Assembly (NCBI GenBank): GCA_030605665.1
Contig: JAUWHW010000035.1
Span: 1 to 35,075 of the forward strand
From: Dehalococcoidia bacterium
Lineage (GTDB): Bacteria > Chloroflexota > Dehalococcoidia > GIF9 > AB-539-J10
Reading direction: 5' to 3'
DNA: 35,075 bases
Part shown: positions 15,228 through 22,795 of the stretch, in pieces
How the letters are laid out: every line of letters starts with the position of its first letter
Numbering within the stretch: the first letter of the stretch is position 1
Notes under the pieces: model-generated
Seen by the model: the letters and a program-made list of their open reading frames with translations, nothing else
Databases searched by the model: none
Told to the model about the DNA's origin: nothing
Translations under genes and position numbers: made by a program

Positions 15228-16094
15228 CTATTCTAATTCCTTTAGCGCTCTTTCTGCTTCTTCCGGGGTAGGTGCCTTGCCATGAAATTTCACGTTATTT
15301 TCCATAAAGCTAACACCTTTACCTTTAATGGTATGAGCAATAATAACAGTAGGCTTAGTTTTTATCTTTTGAGCCTCCTGGAGGACTGCCAGAATTTGGC
15401 TGAAGTCATGGCCATCTATATCAATGGTATACCAGCCAAAGGCTTGCCATTTTCGGTTCAAAGGTTCGAGGGTCATAATATCTCGAGTCCAGCCGCTGAG
15501 CTGCATCCTATTACAGTCAAGGATGGCTACCAGGTTATCCAATTTGAAGTGTGCTGCTGACAAAGCTGCCTCCCAGGTTTGCCCCTCCTCACATTCGCCA
15601 TCACTGAGGAGAACGTAAGTCCAGTAGTCACGATGGTCAAGTCTGGCAGCTAAAGCCACGCCAATACCAAAGGATAAGCCCATGCCTAAAGAGCCAGCTG
15701 ACATCTCCACTCCGGGAGTAAGATTTCTATCTGTATGCCCTTGAAGCCGACTGCCTAACTTTCTCAGGGTGGCTAATTCTTCCACTGGAAAGTAGCCACT
15801 CTCAGCCAGAGCGGCATACAGGATTGGGGCAGCATGCCCCTTGCTCAATATAAATCGGTCACGATCTGACCATTGCGGATTCTGTGGATTATGGCGCATA
15901 ACTTTAAAATAAAGCGCAGTAACAATATCGGCTGCTGATAAGGAGCCGCCAGGATGCCCACTACCTGCCGTGGCTGTCATGGTAATTATATGACGCCGCA
16001 GTTTCTTAGCCATTTCTTTGAGCTCTGTCACAGACAAGTTAAATATGTTAGCTTGTGGGGCAGTTTGGGGAAATACCTTGGATTGGTTCGGCAT
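15228..16094 (-). CDS. Transketolase, N-terminal subunit
   Basis: A 288-residue protein matching the thiamine-diphosphate-binding half of transketolase in organisms with a split enzyme. Motifs are GHPGGSLSAADIVTALYF, DRFILSKGHAAPILYAAL, the ThDP motif LSDGECEEGQTWEAALSAA with downstream LDCNRMQLSG, and HTIKGKGVSFMENNVKFHG. It lies upstream of the C-terminal subunit on the same strand, separated by about 270 bp of repeats. The two subunits act together in the cytosol. The ATG at 16094 has no strong ribosome-binding site, and an internal Met start is possible. Confidence 0.94.
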   Translation of the reverse strand: MPNQSKVFPQTAPQANIFNLSVTELKEMAKKLRRHIITMTATAGSGHPGGSLSAADIVTALYFKVMRHNPQNPQWSDRDRFILSKGHAAPILYAALAESGYFPVEELATLRKLGSRLQGHTDRNLTPGVEMSAGSLGMGLSFGIGVALAARLDHRDYWTYVLLSDGECEEGQTWEAALSAAHFKLDNLVAILDCNRMQLSGWTRDIMTLEPLNRKWQAFGWYTIDIDGHDFSQILAVLQEAQKIKTKPTVIIAHTIKGKGVSFMENNVKFHGKAPTPEEAERALKELE

Positions 16095-16170
16095 TTGTTG
16101 TGGACTAAATTGTAAACCAGAGGGAGGTTACATGTCTATGGTATTTATGTAAATATTTCCCAATTTTGGG

Positions 16171-16176
16171 TATAAT
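16171..16176 (+). promoter_or_regulatory. -10 element directing a probably leaderless transcript
   Basis: A perfect TATAAT lies 7 bp before the ATG at 16184. A start site about 7 bp downstream of the -10 would coincide with the ATG. No ribosome-binding site is present in the gap (GCCTTAA). A weak -35 (TGTAAA) is at 16148-16153. Confidence 0.5.
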
Positions 16177-16183
16177 GCCTTAA

Positions 16184-17053
16184 ATGATAATAGATTTTCA
16201 TACCCACATATTTCCTCCCTGGGTGAGGGAAAGACGTAACGAATATATCAAGCGTGACCCCTGCTTTTCACTGCTTTACTCTCAACCGAAAGCCAAGTTG
16301 GCAACCGCTGAAGAGCTGATTGCCAGCATGGACGAGGCCGAAGTTGATTTATCTATTGTTCTCAACATAGGCTGGGTGAGCCAGGAACTTTGTATGGAAA
16401 CTAACAACTACATCTTAGATTCCATATCACGCTATTCTGATAGACTTATCGGCTTCTGTAGCGTTCAACCCAAGGCTGGAGATGTGGCTATAATCGAGCT
16501 AGAGCGCTGTGCCCAGGCTGGAGCTAGAGGGGTGGGAGAAATGAGGCCTGACGTACAAGGCTTTGACCTTACAGATAAAACGTTTATGAAGCCTCTAGTT
16601 GATGTGGCTGTAGAACGCGATTTAATCTTTCTAACTCACTCATCTGAGCCTGTAGGACATCAATATATCGGCAAGGGCGAGATCACTCCTGCCATCCTCT
16701 ATTCTTTTATAGTGAACTTCCCTGATTTGAAATTGGTTTGTGCCCATTGGGGTGGTGGTTTGCCCTTCTATGCCCTGATGCCCGGGGTGGCCAGAGCTTT
16801 GCCCAATGTCTTCTTTGACACTGCAGCCACCATTTTTGTTTACCAAGCTAGAATTTTCAAGCAAGTAAGCGATATTATTGGCAGTGATAAAATCCTTTTT
16901 GGCACTGATTATCCCCTCATTTCCCAAAATCGAACCATTGCCCAAATTCAATCTCTCAAACTTGCCGCAGAGGATAAAGCTAAAATCTTAGGGAGCAATG
17001 CTCAAAAATTGCTATCCAAGGTTGAGAGGAGTGAAGTTGCCACACGACACTGA
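16184..17053 (+). CDS. Amidohydrolase family 2 metal-dependent hydrolase
   Basis: A 289-residue TIM-barrel hydrolase. The metal ligands of the family are visible: FHTHIF at residues 4-9, LTHSSEP in the middle, CAHWGGGLPFY, and FGTDYP near the C-terminus. It resembles amidohydrolase-2 proteins (decarboxylase-like and TatD-like enzymes). The substrate cannot be assigned. The start is firm because MIIDFHTHIF is the canonical N-terminus. It overlaps the next gene by about 20 bp. The upstream sequence suggests leaderless translation. Confidence 0.87.
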   Translation: MIIDFHTHIFPPWVRERRNEYIKRDPCFSLLYSQPKAKLATAEELIASMDEAEVDLSIVLNIGWVSQELCMETNNYILDSISRYSDRLIGFCSVQPKAGDVAIIELERCAQAGARGVGEMRPDVQGFDLTDKTFMKPLVDVAVERDLIFLTHSSEPVGHQYIGKGEITPAILYSFIVNFPDLKLVCAHWGGGLPFYALMPGVARALPNVFFDTAATIFVYQARIFKQVSDIIGSDKILFGTDYPLISQNRTIAQIQSLKLAAEDKAKILGSNAQKLLSKVERSEVATRH

Positions 17054-17630
17054 GCAAATCCGTTCCTTTATTGCTATTGAATTGCCCCAGAATGTTAAAC
17101 ACGGATTGGCAAGGCTAATAAGCGAACTAGAAGGAACCAAGCATCCATATGTCAAATGGGTGAATCCCGAAGGCGTTCATTTAACTTTAAAGTTTTTGGG
17201 CAATATTCCTTTCAAGCAGGTGGACGAGATAAGCAAAGCTATACAGGAGGCTGCTCAAGGGATTCCTCCATTTCATCTGGAAGTTTCAGGTCTGGGGGCT
17301 TTCCCCAATCCAAAGCAGCCACGTGTTCTCTGGGTTGGCATCAAAGGAGAAATAGATAATCTATTGAGCTTACAACAAAATATTGATTCTGCCCTCGCTC
17401 CTCTTGGCTTTGCTGCAGAGAAACGTCCTTTTACACCACATCTAACTCTAGCTCGCCTCAGAGAAGGAGCATCACCTGCGGAGAGAAAAAGTTTTGCCAG
17501 CTCAGTGATGTCTACCAGTTTCGAAAACAGTTATCCTCTTGACGTTGAAACTATTAGCCTTATAAAAAGTCAGCTAATGCCCGAAGGGGCCATTTATACT
17601 CGTCTTTTTGCAGTAAAGTTAAAGGGTTAG
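17031..17630 (+). CDS. thpR: RNA 2',3'-cyclic phosphodiesterase (LigT/ThpR family)
   Basis: About 199 residues, normal for the family. Two catalytic HxTx motifs are present, HLTLKFLG and HLTLARLR, in the 2H phosphoesterase arrangement, with the N-terminal strand IRSFIAIELP. The enzyme opens 2',3'-cyclic phosphate RNA ends. The GTG at 17031 is preferred because the family begins close to the FIAIELP strand. An ATG at 16998 would add 11 residues. It overlaps the amidohydrolase stop, suggesting co-transcription. Confidence 0.9.
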   Translation: MKLPHDTEQIRSFIAIELPQNVKHGLARLISELEGTKHPYVKWVNPEGVHLTLKFLGNIPFKQVDEISKAIQEAAQGIPPFHLEVSGLGAFPNPKQPRVLWVGIKGEIDNLLSLQQNIDSALAPLGFAAEKRPFTPHLTLARLREGASPAERKSFASSVMSTSFENSYPLDVETISLIKSQLMPEGAIYTRLFAVKLKG

Positions 17631-17682
17631 AAATGAAAGAGACACTAAATACCATAGTATCGGGCAAAAATAACTGCACCAT

Positions 17683-17759
17683 GTCATTGCGAGGAGCATA
17701 GCGACGAAGCAATCTCAAGATAGGCTGGCTATAGATTGCTTCGCTTCGCTCGCAATGAC
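17683..17759. repeat. 77-bp imperfect inverted repeat before polA
   Basis: GTCATTGCGAGGAGCATAGC followed by GACGAAGCAATCT (17683-17715) faces AGATTGCTTCGCTTCG with CTCGCAATGAC ending at 17759. It is a member of the TCATTGCGAG dispersed repeat class also seen at 26440-26475 and 34815-34925. It sits immediately upstream of polA and makes a spurious 16-codon extension of that gene. Confidence 0.85.
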
Positions 17760-17783
17760 AGAAAAAGGTTGTGCACTGATTTA

Positions 17784-20507
17784 ATGACAAAAGAAACAAA
17801 TCCACAAAACAAGGAAAGACATTTGCTCTTACTCTTTGATGGCAACGCTTTAGTGCATCGCGCCTTTCATGCCTTACCTCCATTGACAGTATCTAAAACT
17901 GGGGAGATGGTAAATGCTGTTTATGGCTTTGCCAGCACGTTGCTCAAGGTGTTTGCTGAATTCGAACCCACTTATTGGGCTGTGGCCTTCGATCGCCCCA
18001 CCCCAACCTTCAGACATGAGAAGTTTGAGGAGTATAAGGCACAACGCCCTAAAGTGCCAGAGGAGCTGAAAAGCCAGATAAAACGCGTTCATCAAGTAGT
18101 AAACTCCTTCCACATTCCTATCTTTGAAATCGATGGCTTTGAAGCTGATGACATTCTGGGTACTTTGAGCCAGCAGTCTAGTAAACAGGGCATTGAAACT
18201 ATCATCGTTAGTGGTGACAATGACATGCTACAACTTGTGTTGCCGGGGGTAAAAGCCTTGATGCCAAAGCGAACATTTAACGACACTATTCTTTATGACG
18301 AACAAACAATTAAGCAAAAATATGGCATAAAGCCAGCACAGATTACCGACCTTAAGACGCTGGTTGGTGATGCTTCAGATAATATTCCCGGCATCCCGGG
18401 CATTGGGGAAAAAACAGCCACTAAATTAATCCAGCAATATGGCAGCCTTGAAGGAATCTATGCCCATATTGAAGAAATAATCCCCAGCAAGCTGCAAGCA
18501 ATGCTGCGCCAGTATCAATCCCGGGCCTTCCAGGCTAAGGACTTAGTCACTATAGTTAAAGATGTCCCTATCAACCTGGACCTGGAAACCTGTCAGGTAA
18601 GCGCTTATGAGCGGAGTGAGGTGGTAGAACTCTTCCGGGAGCTTGAGTTTATTAACCTGCTCCCCAGGTTGCCACGTGACAGCTACCAGCTGACAGCTGA
18701 GAGCTTTCAGAGAGGCACTTATCAAATAGTAAACACTGAACCTGCACTAAGTGAGCTTATAAGCCAACTGAAGATGGCAAGCGAGATAGTCATTAGCTTC
18801 GAAAGCGCAGGCAAGGAAGCCATTACTCCAGAGTTAGTGGGAATAGCAGTATCGCCAACTTCAGGAAAAGCATTTTATATACCTTTAGGACACTGCGGCT
18901 TAAATCAAGCTGAGCAATTACCCCTAGGTCAAGTCATATCCGGGTTAAAGCCAATCTTAGAAAGCAAGAGTGTAGGGAAAATCGCTCATAACGGTAAACA
19001 TGATATGGCTGTGGTGGGTAATTATGGAGTGAAGCTGGAAAACTTGAACTTTGACGTTATGATTGCTGCTTACCTACTGGGAGAAAAAAATCTGAGCCTT
19101 AAAGCAATTGCCTTCAACAAATTGGGCGTTGAAATACCGCTGCTCAGTGATTTGATTGGCACAGGAAAAAAACAACTTTCCTTAGCCACGCTAGGAGTGA
19201 AACAAGTTGCCGATTATGCTTGCATGAACGTTGACATCGCCTGGAGTTTAAAGAAAAACTTGGAGAGTGAACTACGTCAGCAAGGATTATGGCAGCTCTT
19301 CAGCGAAGTAGAAATGCCTTTAATTCCAGTTCTAGTAGCCATGGAGAGAAATGGCATTACTCTGGACACCAGGTTGCTAAGTGAGCTGTCTCTCGAATTA
19401 GGCAGAGAAATGCTGAAACTGGAAACGCAAATCTATGACAGCATTGGGTATAAATTCAACATCAACTCCTCCCCACAATTAGCTAACGTGCTGTTTGAGC
19501 AGCTCAAACTACCTCGGTCTCGCAAAACAAAGAGCGGTTACTCCACCCAAGCCTCGGTGCTTGAGGAATTGAGAGGTCTCCACCCCATAGTTAACCTTGT
19601 GCTGCAGTATCGCCAACTGGGTAAACTTAAATCAACGTATGTTGATGCTCTGCCAGCGCTTATTAAGTATAAAACTGGCAGGGTGCATACCAATTTCAAC
19701 CAAACAGGCACAACTACGGGACGACTTTCCTCTAGCGAGCCAAACTTGCAGAATATACCTGTAAGAGGGAATTTAGGAAATAAAATAAGACAGGCTATCA
19801 TTGCTCCACTCGGGTCATCCCTCCTGAGTGCTGATTACTCCCAGATTGACCTCAGAGCACTAGCACACCTTTCTCAAGACCCTGGTCTTATCGCTGCTTT
19901 TGCCAGCAACGAGGATATCCATGCCACGACTGCGGGGAAAATTTTTGGCATTCCTCCGGACGAGGTAAGCTCTGAAATGCGCCGAGTAGCTAAGACGGTT
20001 AACTTTGGTGTCATTTATGGCATGAGCGATTACGGATTAGAGCAAGCCACCGAATTTAATCGGCAGGAAGCTACACAATTCATCGCCTTATACTTTGAAA
20101 GATATCCCAGGGTAAAGGAGTATATTGAAAAAACCAAAGAGCAGGCTAGAAAATTAGGCTATGTGCAAACAGTGATGGGGAGGAGGAGGTTCATACCTGA
20201 AATTAACTCCCCAAATCGACAGATAAGAGAGGCAGCTGAGAGGATGGCCATAAATGCCCCAGTGCAAGGAAGCTCTGCTGATATTATCAAAGTGGCTATG
20301 GTCAATGTACATCGTGAAATGAAAAAACAAAATCTAAAAAGCAAGATGCTTTTGCAAATTCATGATGAACTGCTTTTCGAGGTACCTCAAGAGGAAATGG
20401 AGGAAATGAAGTCCCTGGTTGCTGAGATAATGCCTGAAGCTATAAAGCTTTGTGTGCCTTTGAAAATAGATATCAAGCTGGGTAAAAATTGGGGTGAGCT
20501 AGCATAA
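17784..20507 (+). CDS. polA: DNA polymerase I
   Basis: About 907 residues with the three-domain layout of family A polymerases. The 5'-nuclease domain has LLLFDGNALVHRAFHAL, FDRPTPTFRHEKFEEYKAQR, DGFEADDILGTL and GVKALMPKRTF-type motifs. The middle 3'-5' exonuclease-like domain (from IVISFESAGKEAI) lacks the paired Asp/Glu expected in the first exonuclease motif, so proofreading is probably absent, as in many bacteria. The polymerase domain has motif A DYSQIDLRALAHLS, motif B RRVAKTVNFGVIYGMSDYG and motif C QIHDELLFEVP. The start at 17784 (MTKETNPQ) is chosen because upstream codons come from the palindromic repeat. Confidence 0.96.
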   Translation: MTKETNPQNKERHLLLLFDGNALVHRAFHALPPLTVSKTGEMVNAVYGFASTLLKVFAEFEPTYWAVAFDRPTPTFRHEKFEEYKAQRPKVPEELKSQIKRVHQVVNSFHIPIFEIDGFEADDILGTLSQQSSKQGIETIIVSGDNDMLQLVLPGVKALMPKRTFNDTILYDEQTIKQKYGIKPAQITDLKTLVGDASDNIPGIPGIGEKTATKLIQQYGSLEGIYAHIEEIIPSKLQAMLRQYQSRAFQAKDLVTIVKDVPINLDLETCQVSAYERSEVVELFRELEFINLLPRLPRDSYQLTAESFQRGTYQIVNTEPALSELISQLKMASEIVISFESAGKEAITPELVGIAVSPTSGKAFYIPLGHCGLNQAEQLPLGQVISGLKPILESKSVGKIAHNGKHDMAVVGNYGVKLENLNFDVMIAAYLLGEKNLSLKAIAFNKLGVEIPLLSDLIGTGKKQLSLATLGVKQVADYACMNVDIAWSLKKNLESELRQQGLWQLFSEVEMPLIPVLVAMERNGITLDTRLLSELSLELGREMLKLETQIYDSIGYKFNINSSPQLANVLFEQLKLPRSRKTKSGYSTQASVLEELRGLHPIVNLVLQYRQLGKLKSTYVDALPALIKYKTGRVHTNFNQTGTTTGRLSSSEPNLQNIPVRGNLGNKIRQAIIAPLGSSLLSADYSQIDLRALAHLSQDPGLIAAFASNEDIHATTAGKIFGIPPDEVSSEMRRVAKTVNFGVIYGMSDYGLEQATEFNRQEATQFIALYFERYPRVKEYIEKTKEQARKLGYVQTVMGRRRFIPEINSPNRQIREAAERMAINAPVQGSSADIIKVAMVNVHREMKKQNLKSKMLLQIHDELLFEVPQEEMEEMKSLVAEIMPEAIKLCVPLKIDIKLGKNWGELA

Positions 20508-20531
20508 AAGCCTATCCCTTCACTCTTATCT

Positions 20532-20605
20532 AGGAGACCGTTTAATTTTGCCCCAGCTTTGATTTTAGCTTCAGCTTGATTATCCGGGAAATCCTCCACC
20601 TTCAA
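20532..20605 (-). pseudogene. Truncated copy of the C-terminal end seen at 1-72
   Basis: On the minus strand this reads KVEDFPDNQAEAKIKAGAKL then NGLL, matching the C-terminal peptide encoded at 1-72 with few changes. The original stop is lost, and upstream the sequence runs into a palindrome at 20611-20661. It is probably a dead fragment of a duplicated gene, lying between two convergent genes. The parent family is not identified. Confidence 0.55.
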
Positions 20606-20610
20606 ATTTC

Positions 20611-20661
20611 GTAGTGCGACCCTTTAGGGTCGTGCAGCACGAGGCTAAAGCCTCGCACTAC
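20611..20661. repeat. Palindromic element with outer stem and two inner hairpins
   Basis: Outer arms GTAGTGCGA (20611-20619) and TCGCACTAC (20653-20661) pair perfectly. Two inner hairpins are CGACCCTTTAGGGTCG (20617-20632) and CGAGGCTAAAGCCTCG (20640-20655). The layout matches the element at 2767-2818, but the stem sequences differ. It lies between convergent polA and the oxidoreductase operon and could also end transcription from both sides. Confidence 0.8.
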
Positions 20662-20675
20662 ATTTTTAAACAGCC

Positions 20676-22790
20676 TCATCTAGCGGAGACATCAATAGGA
20701 GGAAGCCAAGGCGATGAAATTTGGAGTCTGAGAGGACACTTCAGGCATCTTTTCGCTTCTTCAATCGCTGCTTCTCTATCGAAACCTAGCTCTATCTCAG
20801 AGAAACCTTCAAGCCGCTGCCCCACAGGTAAATTGGGCATTTGAGCACGGCATATATAAGCAAAGTTCTCATCCCGCCCCAGATAGGGATTTATTTCTTG
20901 GGTATCAACTAATACTTCATCGATAATCCCATTGCCACCGAGATATTTGTCTATGGATTCCGCCGCTCTTCTCCCTGCAGCGATAGCTTCTATGACCACG
21001 GATGGCCCGGTTACAACATCTCCACCAGCAAATATCCCCTCCCTATTAGTCATGAGGGTGTCAGGAACTACCTCGATTATATTACCCTTTCCAGTCCGTA
21101 GACCAAATTCAGGCGGTATATCCGGCCTCTGACCAATAGCAACTATTATAGTATTAAACCCCATAGTAAACTCGCTGCCCTTAATTGGCATTGGCCGCAT
21201 TCTCCCGCTGGCGTCAGGTTCACCCAGCTCCATGCGAATGCATTCCATTCTTATCATGCCTTTTTCTCTACTTATTTTGCTCGGCGCAGCAAGGAAGTGA
21301 ATCCCCACCCCCTCTTCAATTGCCCCATCAATCTCCTCGGGAGCGGCAGGCATCTCCGCCCGAGTGCGACGATAAATAATAGTTACTTCCTTAGCACCGA
21401 CTCGGAGGGCGGTGCGCGCTGCATCTACAGCAGCATTGCCTCCGCCAATTACTGCCACTTTGCCTTTCAGTTTTATCTCTTCACCGAGATTCACATCCCT
21501 CAAGAAAGACACGCAATCTATCACTCCATGCCCTTCTTCACCCTCAACTCCCATTTTCATGCCCTTATGAGCACCAAGAGCTAGAAACACAGCATGGTAA
21601 CCATCCACAAAGAGCTGGTCTAAAGATTCGATGTGGGTATCAGTCCTTATATCCACGCCGGCATTTTCTATCTCTGCAATTTCAACTCTCAATACTTCTC
21701 TAGAAAGGCGATATTCAGGAATACCCACACGCATCATGCCTCCGGGTTCTGGCAGTGCTTCGAATACTGTTACCTTATGCCCTAGTTTCGCCAGGTAATA
21801 CGCTGCTGTCAACCCTGCTGGTCCTGAACCTACTATGGCCACTCGTTTACCTGTAGCTGTTGCTGAATTAGAATTCTGTTTCCATAGTCCATTGTCATGC
21901 TCAGCGGCAAAGCGTTTCAACGCCTTTATGGCAATAGGCTCATTCACCTGCCCACGACGACAGGCTTCCTCACAAGGATGAACACAAACACGCCCCAGCA
22001 CAGCAGGAAACGGAACCTTCTCTCTAATCACTGCCAACGCCTCGGCAAACTTCCCACCGGCGATAAGATCGATATAGCGAGGAACATCAATTCCTGCAGG
22101 GCAAGCGGGCTTACAAGGAACTAAAACAGCTTCTTTTTCAGCCTTTGAGCCCCACTGCCCATCCTTATCCCTTAGAGCACCTGTGGAGCAAACCTCAATA
22201 CAAGCACCACAAAACTTACATCCTGAATCTTTAAGGGAACAGCCAAAAGCAGTGCCCACTATAGTTCGGCTACCACGCAAGGTGAAGGCAATTGCATTTA
22301 CCCCTCGCACCTCCTGACAGGCTCTGATGCAACGACCGCAGAGAATGCACAGGTTATAATCCCGAATAATAAGCGGGTCCTCCTCATAGACAGGAAGTTC
22401 CCTATAGATATACGGAAGGCTAACCTTATCCAGCCCAATATAATAAGCCACTCTCTGCAACTCACAACGCAAATTTTCAGCACAGGTAAGACAGGAATAG
22501 GGATGCTCCGACAGAATGAGTTCTAGAGTATTGCGACGCAGATCCTGTAATTTTGCTGTGTCGGTTCGAACTACCATGCCCTCCTCAGCAGGGATAGTGC
22601 ATGCGGTGGGAAAGCCTTGCATTCCTTCAATCTCTACGATGCATAAGCGACAGGCTCCAAAAGGTGATAGGTCGGGGTGAGCACACAGAGCAGGGATGTA
22701 AATGCCTGCCGAATGAGCTGCTTCCAGTACTGTTACGCCTTTTCTCGCCTCAACCCCTCGATCATCAATAGTTAGGCTAACCGTTTCCAT
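20676..22790 (-). CDS. NuoG-N/GltD-like fusion: Fe-S and FAD NAD(P)H oxidoreductase subunit
   Basis: A 704-residue protein in two parts. Residues 1 to about 215 resemble the N-terminus of NuoG and Fe-hydrogenases: a [2Fe-2S] domain (GACRLCIVEIEG...FPTACTIP), an H-x3-C-x2-C-x5-C cluster motif (HPYSCLTCAENLRC), and two [4Fe-4S] ferredoxin motifs (CILCGRCIRAC, FCGACIEVC). From about 230 it is a GltD-like flavoprotein: CKPACPAGIDVPRYI, VAIVGSGPAGLTAAYYLAKL, VAVIGGGNAAVDAARTAL and GIFAGGDVVTGPSVV. It starts 5 bp after the NuoF-like gene. No hydrogenase or formate dehydrogenase catalytic domain is present. It probably transfers electrons between NADH, ferredoxin or NADP; the true acceptor is not visible. 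Confidence 0.88.
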   Translation of the reverse strand: METVSLTIDDRGVEARKGVTVLEAAHSAGIYIPALCAHPDLSPFGACRLCIVEIEGMQGFPTACTIPAEEGMVVRTDTAKLQDLRRNTLELILSEHPYSCLTCAENLRCELQRVAYYIGLDKVSLPYIYRELPVYEEDPLIIRDYNLCILCGRCIRACQEVRGVNAIAFTLRGSRTIVGTAFGCSLKDSGCKFCGACIEVCSTGALRDKDGQWGSKAEKEAVLVPCKPACPAGIDVPRYIDLIAGGKFAEALAVIREKVPFPAVLGRVCVHPCEEACRRGQVNEPIAIKALKRFAAEHDNGLWKQNSNSATATGKRVAIVGSGPAGLTAAYYLAKLGHKVTVFEALPEPGGMMRVGIPEYRLSREVLRVEIAEIENAGVDIRTDTHIESLDQLFVDGYHAVFLALGAHKGMKMGVEGEEGHGVIDCVSFLRDVNLGEEIKLKGKVAVIGGGNAAVDAARTALRVGAKEVTIIYRRTRAEMPAAPEEIDGAIEEGVGIHFLAAPSKISREKGMIRMECIRMELGEPDASGRMRPMPIKGSEFTMGFNTIIVAIGQRPDIPPEFGLRTGKGNIIEVVPDTLMTNREGIFAGGDVVTGPSVVIEAIAAGRRAAESIDKYLGGNGIIDEVLVDTQEINPYLGRDENFAYICRAQMPNLPVGQRLEGFSEIELGFDREAAIEEAKRCLKCPLRLQISSPWLPPIDVSAR

Positions 22791-22795
22791 TTCCT

